Origin: Maea johnstoni
Taxonomy: Eukaryota > Annelida > Polychaeta > Spionida > Magelonidae
Reading direction: 5' to 3'
Length of the DNA: 64,000 bases
Assembly: GCA_963942565.1 (NCBI GenBank)
Contig: OZ012688.1
Coordinates: forward strand, 26,353,966-26,417,965
Shown: in pieces, positions 11,172-26,121 of the stretch
Layout: each line of letters begins with the position of its first letter
Numbering within the stretch: position 1 is the stretch's first letter
The notes under the pieces: generated by a model
What the model was told of the DNA's origin: nothing
The model's database searches: none
The model's input: only the letters and a program-made list of their open reading frames with translations
Program-made: the position numbers and the translations under genes

Positions 11172-12716
11172 ATTTGCTTGCAACGTTTTAAGCGACCATA
11201 TGCATCTCAAACAGGAAGTGTCCTAACATCATGCCTTATTGTCTATATTTCCTGTTTCTCCTGACCATGAACTACTCTAGAATGAAGCCAACGCTCAGGG
11301 ATCTGTCCACACGTCAGCCTATACGCTCTTGGCAGGCATGTTCTCGTCCTGTGGTCTCAGCACTACGTTTCAGTGCTGCCATCTATTCGCAGGTATCAGA
11401 ATTTCTACCACCTCGTATCTCGCTGCCAAACTCTGGTGGACTGTATCTTTAAAAACTCGACCGTCCATGGTCTTATGGGGTTAAGTTGTGAATATCCAAT
11501 CGTTCAAAATGTCTAAAAGCCTACACCCTCATCCTCATAATAAAACCAACTGTGACGGTCAAGGCCATCGATGAGCAGAGCAAGGTACCACTCATCTCAA
11601 AACCTCACATCAGCTTGCACACAGAAAGGAAAGTTTTCGGCTCTTAATCTTCTCGATTTTGAATTTCACCAAATCCAGGGTGCTTTACACGGTTCCTGGA
11701 GATTTCGTACCCAAGAGATTTCGTCACCAGGAGGGCGCAACTTCAACCCCATGACATAATATACAACTCCAAAACACTGAATAATGCTATGAACTATTTT
11801 GAAGTGGTAAAAATATTAGTAACTTGATCTTGACTTAGTTTATATGCACTTATCTGGGTGGTTTAGTTAGTTTTTTTTGCTATTCCTCTCGATCGATCTT
11901 TCACCTCACGAGATCGGTGAAAATCTCCCGTAAGTCGCTTACATTTCATGAAAATGAAGTACGCTTCATTAAAAAATGGAAAGAAACTTAACATTGTTTA
12001 ATTGTCAACGAAAGTAAATGAAAAAATTTACTGATTGGCCCTTCAATTGCATGGAAATATTAGAGATTTGAATTGTGTGGTGACGAATTCTCGTGGGTAC
12101 GAAATCTCCAGCACCAGCGTTTTGGGCATCAAGTCCTATGGCATTTGCTTGAAACGTGGGATCTAAATAGCTAAGAGTATTACAAATATGAATAGCTAGA
12201 TTATGCAATCTCCAAGTTGAAAAATATGCCTTTTCCTCAATTTCGATGAAAAATCGGAAAGAAATGGTCATGAAATTTGATCGCAGTAAAAAGTAGAGAA
12301 AGTGTGATAGTTTTCCCTCTGTTTTAATATTTTTTCCCGATTTATGGGATTTGATGTTCGGCGGTCGGCAAGTGTGGATAGCTTCTCTGTTCGATAACTT
12401 TATGCATGTCTTTAATGTTCTTACCCAAAATATTTACAACCTGCTGGGCGGTTACATTTCTGATTGTCAATGTGTTCCTCATCAAAAGACCTTTCAGGCA
12501 ATATATACTTTATATAGGCTAAGAAGTCAAATAAAAGCAGGGTAGAAGAAAAACCAGGTCCAAAATAGGCTATCTTAAAAGCATTACCAAAAAAACAAAT
12601 GAATAAAATAAAACGAAATAAAATGAAATAAAGCAAGGAAAAATAAAATCGGGAAGCATGTCCATGTATGTTGTAAGTAAAACATTAAAAATGAAAAAAA
12701 AAAAAAAAAGAGATGA

Positions 12717-12834
12717 GCCTACAACACACAGTATTCCCAGGCGGTCACCCATCCAAGTACTAACTGCGCTCGATGTTGCTTAACTTCGGTGATCGGACGA
12801 GAACCGGTGCATTCAACATGATATGGTCGTAGGC
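12717..12834 (-). rRNA. 5S ribosomal RNA, copy 8
   Basis: Same as copy 1 by eye; T16 at 12694-12709; long-type spacer to the right. Confidence 0.98.
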
Positions 12835-14378
12835 ATTTGCTTGCAACTTTTAAGCGACCATATGCATCTCAAACAGGAAGTGTCCTAACATCATGCCTTA
12901 TTGTCTATATTTCCTGTTTCTCCTGACCATGAACTACTCTAGAATGAAGCCAACGCTCAGGGATCTGTCCACACGTCAGCCTATACGCTCTTGGCAGGCA
13001 TGTTCTCGTCCTGTGGTCTCAGCACTACGTTTCAGTGCTGCCATCTATTCGCAGGTATCAGAATTTCTACCACCTCGTATCTCGCTGCCAAACTCTGGTG
13101 GACTGTATCTTTAAAAACTCGACCGTCCATGGTCTTATGGGGTTAAGTTGTGAATATCCAATCGTTCAAAATGTCTAAAAGCCTACACCCTCATCCTCAT
13201 AATAAAACCAACTGTGACGGTCAAGGCCATCGATGAGCAGAGCAAGGTACCACTCATCTCAAAACCTCACATCAGCTTGCACACAGAAAGGAAAGTTTTC
13301 GGCTCTTAATCTTCTCGATTTTGAATTTCACCAAATCCAGGGTGCTTTACACGGTTCCTGGAGATTTCGTACCCAAGAGATTTCGTCACCAGGAGGGCGC
13401 AACTTCAACCCCATGACATAATATACAACTCCAAAACACTGAATAATGCTATGAACTATTTTGAAGTGGTAAAAATATTAGTAACTTGATCTTGACTTAG
13501 TTTATATGCACTTATCTGGGTGGTTTAGTTAGTTTTTTTTGCTATTCCTCTCGATCGATCTTTCACCTCACGAGATCGGTGAAAATCTCCCGTAAGTCGC
13601 TTACATTTCATGAAAATGAAGTACGCTTCATTAAAAAATGGAAAGAAACTTAACATTGTTTAATTGTCAACGAAAGTAAATGACAAAATTTACTGATTGG
13701 CCCTTCAATTGCATGGAAATATTAGAGATTTGAATTGTGTGGTGACGAATTCTCGTGGGTACGAAATCTCCAGCACCAGCGTTTTGGGCATCAAGTCCTA
13801 TGGCATTTGCTTGAAACGTGGGATCTAAATAGCTAAGAGTATTACAAATATGAATAGCTAGATTATGCAATCTCCAAGTTGAAAAATATGCCTTTTCCTC
13901 AATTTCGATGAAAAATCGGAAAGAAATGGTCATGAAATTTGATCGCAGTAAAAAGTAGAGAAAGTGTGATAGTTTTCCCTCTGTTTTAATATTTTTTCCC
14001 GATTTATGGGATTTGATGTTCGGCGGTCGGCAAGTGTGGATAGCTTCTCTGTTCGATAACTTTATGCATGTCTTTAATGTTCTTACCCAAAATATTTACA
14101 ACCTGCTGGGCGGTTACATTTCTGATTGTCAATGTGTTCCTCATCAAAAGACCTTTCAGGCAATATATACTTTATATAGGCTAAGAAGTCAAATAAAAGC
14201 AGGGTAGAAGAAAAACCAGGTCCAAAATAGGCTATCTTAAAAGCATTACCAAAAAAACAAATGAATAAAATAAAACGAAATAAAATGAAATAAAGCAAGG
14301 AAAAATAAAATCGGGAAGCATGTCCATGTATGTTGTAAGTAAAACATTAAAAATGAAAAAAAAAAAAAAAAGAGATGA

Positions 14379-14496
14379 GCCTACAACACACAGTATTCCC
14401 AGGCGGTCACCCATCCAAGTACTAACTGCGCTCGATGTTGCTTAACTTCGGTGATCGGACGAGAACCGGTGCATTCAACATGATATGGTCGTAGGC
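14379..14496 (-). rRNA. 5S ribosomal RNA, copy 9
   Basis: Same as copy 1 by eye; T16 at 14356-14371; long-type spacer to the right. Confidence 0.98.
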
Positions 14497-16038
14497 ATTT
14501 GCTTGCAACTTTTAAGCGACCATATGCATCTCAAACAGGAAGTGTCCTAACATCATGCCTTATTGTCTATATTTCCTGTTTCTCCTGACCATGAACTACT
14601 CTAGAATGAAGCCAACGCTCAGGGATCTGTCCACACGTCAGCCTATACGCTCTTGGCAGGCATGTTCTCGTCCTGTGGTCTCAGCACTACGTTTCAGTGC
14701 TGCCATCTATTCGCAGGTATCAGAATTTCTACCACCTCGTATCTCGCTGCCAAACTCTGGTGGACTGTATCTTTAAAAACTCGACCGTCCATGGTCTTAT
14801 GGGGTTAAGTTGTGAATATCCAATCGTTCAAAATGTCTAAAAGCCTACACCCTCATCCTCATAATAAAACCAACTGTGACGGTCAAGGCCATCGATGAGC
14901 AGAGCAAGGTACCACTCATCTCAAAACCTCACATCAGCTTGCACACAGAAAGGAAAGTTTTCGGCTCTTAATCTTCTCGATTTTGAATTTCACCAAATCC
15001 AGGGTGCTTTACACGGTTCCTGGAGATTTCGTACCCAAGAGATTTCGTCACCAGGAGGGCGCAACTTCAACCCCATGACATAATATACAACTCCAAAACA
15101 CTGAATAATGCTATGAACTATTTTGAAGTGGTAAAAATATTAGTAACTTGATCTTGACTTAGTTTATATGCACTTATCTGGGTGGTTTAGTTAGTTTTTT
15201 TTGCTATTCCTCTCGATCGATCTTTCACCTCACGAGATCGGTGAAAATCTCCCGTAAGTCGCTTACATTTCATGAAAATGAAGTACGCTTCATTAAAAAA
15301 TGGAAAGAAACTTAACATTGTTTAATTGTCAACGAAAGTAAATGACAAAATTTACTGATTGGCCCTTCAATTGCATGGAAATATTAGATTTGAATTGTGT
15401 GGTGACGAATTCTCGTGGGTACGAAATCTCCAGCACCAGCGTTTTGGGCATCAAGTCCTATGGCATTTGCTTGAAACGTGGGATCTAAATAGCTAAGAGT
15501 ATTACAAATATGAATAGCTAGATTATGCAATCTCCAAGTTGAAAAATATGCCTTTTCCTCAATTTCGATGAAAAATCGGAAAGAAATGGTCATGAAATTT
15601 GATCGCAGTAAAAAGTAGAGAAAGTGTGATAGTTTTCCCTCTGTTTTAATATTTTTTCCCGATTTATGGGATTTGATGTTCGGCGGTCGGCAAGTGTGGA
15701 TAGCTTCTCTGTTCGATAACTTTATGCATGTCTTTAATGTTCTTACCCAAAATATTTACAACCTGCTGGGCGGTTACATTTCTGATTGTCAATGTGTTCC
15801 TCATCAAAAGACCTTTCAGGCAATATATACTTTATATAGGCTAAGAAGTCAAATAAAAGCAGGGTAGAAGAAAAACCAGGTCCAAAATAGGCTATCTTAA
15901 AAGCATTACCAAAAAAACAAATGAATAAAATAAAACGAAATAAAATGAAATAAAGCAAGGAAAAATAAAATCGGGAAGCATGTCCATGTATGTTGTAAGT
16001 AAAACATTAAAAATGAAAAAAAAAAAAAAAAGAGATGA

Positions 16039-16156
16039 GCCTACAACACACAGTATTCCCAGGCGGTCACCCATCCAAGTACTAACTGCGCTCGATGTTG
16101 CTTAACTTCGGTGATCGGACGAGAACCGGTGCATTCAACATGATATGGTCGTAGGC
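16039..16156 (-). rRNA. 5S ribosomal RNA, copy 10
   Basis: Same as copy 1 by eye; T16 at 16016-16031; long-type spacer to the right. Confidence 0.98.
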
Positions 16157-17697
16157 ATTTGCTTGCAACTTTTAAGCGACCATATGCATCTCAAACAGGA
16201 AGTGTCCTAACATCATGCCTTATTGTCTATATTTCCTGTTTCTCCTGACCATGAACTACTCTAGAATGAAGCCAACGCTCAGGGATCTGTCCACACGTCA
16301 GCCTATACGCTCTTGGCAGGCATGTTCTCGTCCTGTGGTCTCAGCACTACGTTTCAGTGCTGCCATCTATTCGCAGGTATCAGAATTTCTACCACCTCGT
16401 ATCTCGCTGCCAAACTCTGGTGGACTGTATCTTTAAAAACTCGACCGTCCATGGTCTTATGGGGTTAAGTTGTGAATATCCAATCGTTCAAAATGTCTAA
16501 AAGCCTACACCCTCATCCTCATAATAAAACCAACTGTGACGGTCAAGGCCATCGATGAGCAGAGCAAGGTACCACTCATCTCAAAACCTCACATCAGCTT
16601 GCACACAGAAAGGAAAGTTTTCGGCTCTTAATCTTCTCGATTTTGAATTTCACCAAATCCAGGGTGCTTTACACGGTTCCTGGAGATTTCGTACCCAAGA
16701 GATTTCGTCACCAGGAGGGCGCAACTTCAACCCCATGACATAATATACAACTCCAAAACACTGAATAATGCTATGAACTATTTTGAAGTGGTAAAAATAT
16801 TAGTAACTTGATCTTGACTTAGTTTATATGCACTTATCTGGGTGGTTTAGTTAGTTTTTTTTGCTATTCCTCTCGATCGATCTTTCACCTCACGAGATCG
16901 GTGAAAATCTCCCGTAAGTCGCTTACATTTCATGAAAATGAAGTACGCTTCATTAAAAAATGGAAAGAAACTTAACATTGTTTAATTGTCAACGAAAGTA
17001 AATGACAAAATTTACTGATTGGCCCTTCAATTGCATGGAAATATTAGATTTGAATTGTGTGGTGACGAATTCTCGTGGGTACGAAATCTCCAGCACCAGC
17101 GTTTTGGGCATCAAGTCCTATGGCATTTGCTTGAAACGTGGGATCTAAATAGCTAAGAGTATTACAAATATGAATAGCTAGATTATGCAATCTCCAAGTT
17201 GAAAAATATGCCTTTTCCTCAATTTCGATGAAAAATCGGAAAGAAATGGTCATGAAATTTGATCGCAGTAAAAAGTAGAGAAAGTGTGATAGTTTTCCCT
17301 CTGTTTTAATATTTTTTCCCGATTTATGGGATTTGATGTTCGGCGGTCGGCAAGTGTGGATAGCTTCTCTGTTCGATAACTTTATGCATGTCTTTAATGT
17401 TCTTACCCAAAATATTTACAACCTGCTGGGCGGTTACATTTCTGATTGTCAATGTGTTCCTCATCAAAAGACCTTTCAGGCAATATATACTTTATATAGG
17501 CTAAGAAGTCAAATAAAAGCAGGGTAGAAGAAAAACCAGGTCCAAAATAGGCTATCTTAAAAGCATTACCAAAAAAACAAATGAATAAAATAAAACGAAA
17601 TAAAATGAAATAAAGCAAGGAAAAATAAAATCGGGAAGCATGTCCATGTATGTTGTAAGTAAAACATTAAAAATGAAAAAAAAAAAAAAAGAGATGA

Positions 17698-17815
17698 GCC
17701 TACAACACACAGTATTCCCAGGCGGTCACCCATCCAAGTACTAACTGCGCTCGATGTTGCTTAACTTCGGTGATCGGACGAGAACCGGTGCATTCAACAT
17801 GATATGGTCGTAGGC
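17698..17815 (-). rRNA. 5S ribosomal RNA, copy 11
   Basis: Same as copy 1 by eye; T15 at 17676-17690; long-type spacer to the right. Confidence 0.98.
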
Positions 17816-19357
17816 ATTTGCTTGCAACTTTTAAGCGACCATATGCATCTCAAACAGGAAGTGTCCTAACATCATGCCTTATTGTCTATATTTCCTGTTT
17901 CTCCTGACCATGAACTACTCTAGAATGAAGCCAACGCTCAGGGATCTGTCCACACGTCAGCCTATACGCTCTTGGCAGGCATGTTCTCGTCCTGTGGTCT
18001 CAGCACTACGTTTCAGTGCTGCCATCTATTCGCAGGTATCAGAATTTCTACCACCTCGTATCTCGCTGCCAAACTCTGGTGGACTGTATCTTTAAAAACT
18101 CGACCGTCCATGGTCTTATGGGGTTAAGTTGTGAATATCCAATCGTTCAAAATGTCTAAAAGCCTACACCCTCATCCTCATAATAAAACCAACTGTGACG
18201 GTCAAGGCCATCGATGAGCAGAGCAAGGTACCACTCATCTCAAAACCTCACATCAGCTTGCACACAGAAAGGAAAGTTTTCGGCTCTTAATCTTCTCGAT
18301 TTTGAATTTCACCAAATCCAGGGTGCTTTACACGGTTCCTGGAGATTTCGTACCCAAGAGATTTCGTCACCAGGAGGGCGCAACTTCAACCCCATGACAT
18401 AATATACAACTCCAAAACACTGAATAATGCTATGAACTATTTTGAAGTGGTAAAAATATTAGTAACTTGATCTTGACTTAGTTTATATGCACTTATCTGG
18501 GTGGTTTAGTTAGTTTTTTTTGCTATTCCTCTCGATCGATCTTTCACCTCACGAGATCGGTGAAAATCTCCCGTAAGTCGCTTACATTTCATGAAAATGA
18601 AGTACGCTTCATTAAAAAATGGAAAGAAACTTAACATTGTTTAATTGTCAACGAAAGTAAATGACAAAATTTACTGATTGGCCCTTCAATTGCATGGAAA
18701 TATTAGATTTGAATTGTGTGGTGACGAATTCTCGTGGGTACGAAATCTCCAGCACCAGCGTTTTGGGCATCAAGTCCTATGGCATTTGCTTGAAACGTGG
18801 GATCTAAATAGCTAAGAGTATTACAAATATGAATAGCTAGATTATGCAATCTCCAAGTTGAAAAATATGCCTTTTCCTCAATTTCGATGAAAAATCGGAA
18901 AGAAATGGTCATGAAATTTGATCGCAGTAAAAAGTAGAGAAAGTGTGATAGTTTTCCCTCTGTTTAAATATTTTTTCCCGATTTATGGGATTTGATGTTC
19001 GGCGGTCGGCAAGTGTGGATAGCTTCTCTGTTCGATAACTTTATGCATGTCTTTAATGTTCTTACCCAAAATATTTACAACCTGCTGGGCGGTTACATTT
19101 CTGATTGTCAATGTGTTCCTCATCAAAAGACCTTTCAGGCAATATATACTTTATATAGGCTAAGAAGTCAAATAAAAGCAGGGTAGAAGAAAAACCAGGT
19201 CCAAAATAGGCTATCTTAAAAGCATTACCAAAAAAACAAATGAATAAAATAAAACGAAATAAAATGAAATAAAGCAAGGAAAAATAAAATCGGGAAGCAT
19301 GTCCATGTATGTTGTAAGTAAAACATTAAAAATGAAAAAAAAAAAAAAAAGAGATGA

Positions 19358-19475
19358 GCCTACAACACACAGTATTCCCAGGCGGTCACCCATCCAAGTA
19401 CTAACTGCGCTCGATGTTGCTTAACTTCGGTGATCGGACGAGAACCGGTGCATTCAACATGATATGGTCGTAGGC
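19358..19475 (-). rRNA. 5S ribosomal RNA, copy 12
   Basis: Same as copy 1 by eye; T16 at 19335-19350; long-type spacer to the right. Confidence 0.98.
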
Positions 19476-21018
19476 ATTTGCTTGCAACTTTTAAGCGACC
19501 ATATGCATCTCAAACAGGAAGTGTCCTAACATCATGCCTTATTGTCTATATTTCCTGTTTCTCCTGACCATGAACTACTCTAGAATGAAGCCAACGCTCA
19601 GGGATCTGTCCACACGTCAGCCTATACGCTCTTGGCAGGCATGTTCTCGTCCTGTGGTCTCAGCACTACGTTTCAGTGCTGCCATCTATTCGCAGGTATC
19701 AGAATTTCTACCACCTCGTATCTCGCTGCCAAACTCTGGTGGACTGTATCTTTAAAAACTCGACCGTCCATGGTCTTATGGGGTTAAGTTGTGAATATCC
19801 AATCGTTCAAAATGTCTAAAAGCCTACACCCTCATCCTCATAATAAAACCAACTGTGACGGTCAAGGCCATCGATGAGCAGAGCAAGGTACCACTCATCT
19901 CAAAACCTCACATCAGCTTGCACACAGAAAGGAAAGTTTTCGGCTCTTAATCTTCTCGATTTTGAATTTCACCAAATCCAGGGTGCTTTACACGGTTCCT
20001 GGAGATTTCGTACCCAAGAGATTTCGTCACCAGGAGGGCGCAACTTCAACCCCATGACATAATATACAACTCCAAAACACTGAATAATGCTATGAACTAT
20101 TTTGAAGTGGTAAAAATATTAGTAACTTGATCTTGACTTAGTTTATATGCACTTATCTGGGTGGTTTAGTTAGTTTTTTTTGCTATTCCTCTCGATCGAT
20201 CTTTCACCTCACGAGATCGGTGAAAATCTCCCGTAAGTCGCTTACATTTCATGAAAATGAAGTACGCTTCATTAAAAAATGGAAAGAAACTTAACATTGT
20301 TTAATTGTCAACGAAAGTAAATGACAAAATTTACTGATTGGCCCTTCAATTGCATGGAAATATTAGATTTGAATTGTGTGGTGACGAATTCTCGTGGGTA
20401 CGAAATCTCCAGCACCAGCGTTTTGGGCATCAAGTCCTATGGCATTTGCTTGAAACGTGGGATCTAAATAGCTAAGAGTATTACAAATATGAATAGCTAG
20501 ATTATGCAATCTCCAAGTTGAAAAATATGCCTTTTCCTCAATTTCGATGAAAAATCGGAAAGAAATGGTCATGAAATTTGATCGCAGTAAAAAGTAGAGA
20601 AAGTGTGATAGTTTTCCCTCTGTTTTAATATTTTTTCCCGATTTATGGGATTTGATGTTCGGCGGTCGGCAAGTGTGGATAGCTTCTCTGTTCGATAACT
20701 TTATGCATGTCTTTAATGTTCTTACTCAAAATATTTACAACCTGCTGGGCGGTTACATTTCTGATTGTCAATGTGTTCCTCATCAAAAGACCTTTCAGGC
20801 AATATATACTTTATATAGGCTAAGAAGTCAAATAAAAGCAGGGTAGAAGAAAAACCAGGTCCAAAATAGGCTATCTTAAAAGCATTACCAAAAAAACAAA
20901 TGAATAAAATAAAACGAAATAAAATGAAATAAAGCAAGGAAAAATAAAATCGGGAAGCATGTCCATGTATGTTGTAAGTAAAACATTAAAAATGAAAAAA
21001 AAAAAAAAAAAGAGATGA

Positions 21019-21136
21019 GCCTACAACACACAGTATTCCCAGGCGGTCACCCACCCAAGTACTAACTGCGCTCGATGTTGCTTAACTTCGGTGATCGGAC
21101 GAGAACCGGTGCATTCAACATGATATGGTCGTAGGC
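21019..21136 (-). rRNA. 5S ribosomal RNA, copy 13 (A83G variant in box C)
   Basis: One substitution relative to copy 1: RNA nucleotide 83 is G instead of A (UUGGGUGGGUG rather than UUGGAUGGGUG). It lies inside the box C region that TFIIIA contacts, so transcription of this copy could be affected. T17 at 20995-21011. No other copy in the window carries the change. Confidence 0.95.
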
Positions 21137-22678
21137 ATTTGCTTGCAACTTTTAAGCGACCATATGCATCTCAAACAGGAAGTGTCCTAACATCATGCCT
21201 TATTGTCTATATTTCCTGTTTCTCCTGACCATGAACTACTCTAGAATGAAGCCAACGCTCAGGGATCTGTCCACACGTCAGCCTATACGCTCTTGGCAGG
21301 CATGTTCTCGTCCTGTGGTCTCAGCACTACGTTTCAGTGCTGCCATCTATTCGCAGGTATCAGAATTTCTACCACCTCGTATCTCGCTGCCAAACTCTGG
21401 TGGACTGTATCTTTAAAAACTCGACCGTCCATGGTCTTATGGGGTTAAGTTGTGAATATCCAATCGTTCAAAATGTCTAAAAGCCTACACCCTCATCCTC
21501 ATAATAAAACCAACTGTGACGGTCAAGGCCATCGATGAGCAGAGCAAGGTACCACTCATCTCAAAACCTCACATCAGCTTGCACACAGAAAGGAAAGTTT
21601 TCGGCTCTTAATCTTCTCGATTTTGAATTTCACCAAATCCAGGGTGCTTTACACGGTTCCTGGAGATTTCGTACCCAAGAGATTTCGTCACCAGGAGGGC
21701 GCAACTTCAACCCCATGACATAATATACAACTCCAAAACACTGAATAATGCTATGAACTATTTTGAAGTGGTAAAAATATTAGTAACTTGATCTTGACTT
21801 AGTTTATATGCACTTATCTGGGTGGTTTAGTTAGTTTTTTTTGCTATTCCTCTCGATCGATCTTTCACCTCACGAGATCGGTGAAAATCTCCCGTAAGTC
21901 GCTTACATTTCATGAAAATGAAGTACGCTTCATTAAAAAATGGAAAGAAACTTAACATTGTTTAATTGTCAACGAAAGTAAATGACAAAATTTACTGATT
22001 GGCCCTTCAATTGCATGGAAATATTAGATTTGAATTGTGTGGTGACGAATTCTCGTGGGTACGAAATCTCCAGCACCAGCGTTTTGGGCATCAAGTCCTA
22101 TGGCATTTGCTTGAAACGTGGGATCTAAATAGCTAAGAGTATTACAAATATGAATAGCTAGATTATGCAATCTCCAAGTTGAAAAATATGCCTTTTCCTC
22201 AATTTCGATGAAAAATCGGAAAGAAATGGTCATGAAATTTGATCGCAGTAAAAAGTAGAGAAAGTGTGATAGTTTTCCCTCTGTTTTAATATTTTTTCCC
22301 GATTTATGGGATTTGATGTTCGGCGGTCGGCAAGTGTGGATAGCTTCTCTGTTCGATAACTTTATGCATGTCTTTAATGTTCTTACCCAAAATATTTACA
22401 ACCTGCTGGGCGGTTACATTTCTGATTGTCAATGTGTTCCTCATCAAAAGACCTTTCAGGCAATATATACTTTATATAGGCTAAGAAGTCAAATAAAAGC
22501 AGGGTAGAAGAAAAACCAGGTCCAAAATAGGCTATCTTAAAAGCATTACCAAAAAAACAAATGAATAAAATAAAACGAAATAAAATGAAATAAAGCAAGG
22601 AAAAATAAAATCGGGAAGCATGTCCATGTATGTTGTAAGTAAAACATTAAAAATGAAAAAAAAAAAAAAAAGAGATGA

Positions 22679-22796
22679 GCCTACAACACACAGTATTCCC
22701 AGGCGGTCACCCATCCAAGTACTAACTGCGCTCGATGTTGCTTAACTTCGGTGATCGGACGAGAACCGGTGCATTCAACATGATATGGTCGTAGGC
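22679..22796 (-). rRNA. 5S ribosomal RNA, copy 14
   Basis: Same as copy 1 by eye; T16 at 22656-22671; long-type spacer to the right. Confidence 0.98.
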
Positions 22797-24340
22797 ATTT
22801 GCTTGCAACTTTTAAGCGACCATATGCATCTCAAACAGGAAGTGTCCTAACATCATGCCTTATTGTCTATATTTCCTGTTTCTCCTGACCATGAACTACT
22901 CTAGAATGAAGCCAACGCTCAGGGATCTGTCCACACGTCAGCCTATACGCTCTTGGCAGGCATGTTCTCGTCCTGTGGTCTCAGCACTACGTTTCAGTGC
23001 TGCCATCTATTCGCAGGTATCAGAATTTCTACCACCTCGTATCTCGCTGCCAAACTCTGGTGGACTGTATCTTTAAAAACTCGACCGTCCATGGTCTTAT
23101 GGGGTTAAGTTGTGAATATCCAATCGTTCAAAATGTCTAAAAGCCTACACCCTCATCCTCATAATAAAACCAACTGTGACGGTCAAGGCCATCGATGAGC
23201 AGAGCAAGGTACCACTCATCTCAAAACCTCACATCAGCTTGCACACAGAAAGGAAAGTTTTCGGCTCTTAATCTTCTCGATTTTGAATTTCACCAAATCC
23301 AGGGTGCTTTACACGGTTCCTGGAGATTTCGTACCCAAGAGATTTCGTCACCAGGAGGGCGCAACTTCAACCCCATGACATAATATACAACTCCAAAACA
23401 CTGAATAATGCTATGAACTATTTTGAAGTGGTAAAAATATTAGTAACTTGATCTTGACTTAGTTTATATGCACTTATCTGGGTGGTTTAGTTAGTTTTTT
23501 TTGCTATTCCTCTCGATCGATCTTTCACCTCACGAGATCGGTGAAAATCTCCCGTAAGTCGCTTACATTTCATGAAAATGAAGTACGCTTCATTAAAAAA
23601 TGGAAAGAAACTTAACATTGTTTAATTGTCAACGAAAGTAAATGACAAAATTTACTGATTGGCCCTTCAATTGCATGGAAATATTAGAGATTTGAATTGT
23701 GTGGTGACGAATTCTCGTGGGTACGAAATCTCCAGCACCAGCGTTTTGGGCATCAAGTCCTATGGCATTTGCTTGAAACGTGGGATCTAAATAGCTAAGA
23801 GTATTACAAATATGAATAGCTAGATTATGCAATCTCCAAGTTGAAAAATATGCCTTTTCCTCAATTTCGATGAAAAATCGGAAAGAAATGGTCATGAAAT
23901 TTGATCGCAGTAAAAAGTAGAGAAAGTGTGATAGTTTTCCCTCTGTTTAAATATTTTTTCCCGATTTATGGGATTTGATGTTCGGCGGTCGGCAAGTGTG
24001 GATAGCTTCTCTGTTCGATAACTTTATGCATGTCTTTAATGTTCTTACCCAAAATATTTACAACCTGCTGGGCGGTTACATTTCTGATTGTCAATGTGTT
24101 CCTCATCAAAAGACCTTTCAGGCAATATATACTTTATATAGGCTAAGAAGTCAAATAAAAGCAGGGTAGAAGAAAAACCAGGTCCAAAATAGGCTATCTT
24201 AAAAGCATTACCAAAAAAACAAATGAATAAAATAAAACGAAATAAAATGAAATAAAGCAAGGAAAAATAAAATCGGGAAGCATGTCCATGTATGTTGTAA
24301 GTAAAACATTAAAAATGAAAAAAAAAAAAAAAAGAGATGA

Positions 24341-24458
24341 GCCTACAACACACAGTATTCCCAGGCGGTCACCCATCCAAGTACTAACTGCGCTCGATGT
24401 TGCTTAACTTCGGTGATCGGACGAGAACCGGTGCATTCAACATGATATGGTCGTAGGC
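24341..24458 (-). rRNA. 5S ribosomal RNA, copy 15
   Basis: Same as copy 1 by eye; T16 at 24318-24333; long-type spacer to the right, with a variant (AAATATATG) near 25506 shared only with the next unit. Confidence 0.98.
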
Positions 24459-26003
24459 ATTTGCTTGCAACTTTTAAGCGACCATATGCATCTCAAACAG
24501 GAAGTGTCCTAACATCATGCCTTATTGTCTATATTTCCTGTTTCTCCTGACCATGAACTACTCTAGAATGAAGCCAACGCTCAGGGATCTGTCCACACGT
24601 CAGCCTATACGCTCTTGGCAGGCATGTTCTCGTCCTGTGGTCTCAGCACTACGTTTCAGTGCTGCCATCTATTCGCAGGTATCAGAATTTCTACCACCTC
24701 GTATCTCGCTGCCAAACTCTGGTGGACTGTATCTTTAAAAACTCGACCGTCCATGGTCTTATGGGGTTAAGTTGTGAATATCCAATCGTTCAAAATGTCT
24801 AAAAGCCTACACCCTCATCCTCATAATAAAACCAACTGTGACGGTCAAGGCCATCGATGAGCAGAGCAAGGTACCACTCATCTCAAAACCTCACATCAGC
24901 TTGCACACAGAAAGGAAAGTTTTCGGCTCTTAATCTTCTCGATTTTGAATTTCACCAAATCCAGGGTGCTTTACACGGTTCCTGGAGATTTCGTACCCAA
25001 GAGATTTCGTCACCAGGAGGGCGCAACTTCAACCCCATGACATAATATACAACTCCAAAACACTGAATAATGCTATGAACTATTTTGAAGTGGTAAAAAT
25101 ATTAGTAACTTGATCTTGACTTAGTTTATATGCACTTATCTGGGTGGTTTAGTTAGTTTTTTTTGCTATTCCTCTCGATCGATCTTTCACATCACGAGAT
25201 CGGTGAAAATCTCCCGTAAGTCGCTTACATTTCATGAAAATGAAGTACGCTTCATTAAAAAATGGAAAGAAACTTAACATTGTTTAATTGTCAACGGAAG
25301 TAAATGACAAAATTTACTGATTGGCCCTTCAATTGCATGGAAATATTAGAGATTTGAATTGTGTGGTGACGAATTCTCGTGGGTACGAAATCTCCAGCAC
25401 CAGCGTTTTGGGCATCAAGTCCTATGGCATTTGCTTGAAACGTGGGATCTAAATAGCTAAGAGTATTACAAATATGAATAGCTAGATTATGCAATCTCCA
25501 AGTTGAAATATATGCCTTTTCCTCAATTTCGATGAAAAATCGGAAAGAAATGGTCATGAAATTTGATCGCAGTAAAAAGTAGAGAAAGTGTGATAGTTTT
25601 CCCTCTGTTTTAATATTTTTTCCCGATTTATGGGATTTGATGTTCGGCGGTCGGCAAGTGTGGATAGCTTCTCTGTTCGATAACTTTATGCATGTCTTTA
25701 ATGTTCTTACCCAAAATATTTACAACCTGCTGGGCGGTTACATTTCTGATTGTCAATGTGTTCCTCATCAAAAGACCTTTCAGGCAATATATACTTTATA
25801 TAGGCTAAGAAGTCAAATAAAAGCAGGGTAGAAGAAAAACCAGGTCCAAAATAGGCTATCTTAAAAGCATTACCAAAAAAACAAATGAATAAAATAAAAC
25901 GAAATAAAATGAAATAAAGCAAGGAAAAATAAAATCGGGAAGCATGTCCATGTATGTTGTAAGTAAAACATTAAAAATGAAAAAAAAAAAAAAAAAGAGA
26001 TGA

Positions 26004-26121
26004 GCCTACAACACACAGTATTCCCAGGCGGTCACCCATCCAAGTACTAACTGCGCTCGATGTTGCTTAACTTCGGTGATCGGACGAGAACCGGTGCATT
26101 CAACATGATATGGTCGTAGGC
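26004..26121 (-). rRNA. 5S ribosomal RNA, copy 16 (last before the retrotransposon)
   Basis: Same as copy 1 by eye; T17 at 25980-25996. Its upstream spacer is split by the retrotransposon about 1.12 kb from the 5S start, leaving the proximal 5' spacer intact. Confidence 0.98.
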
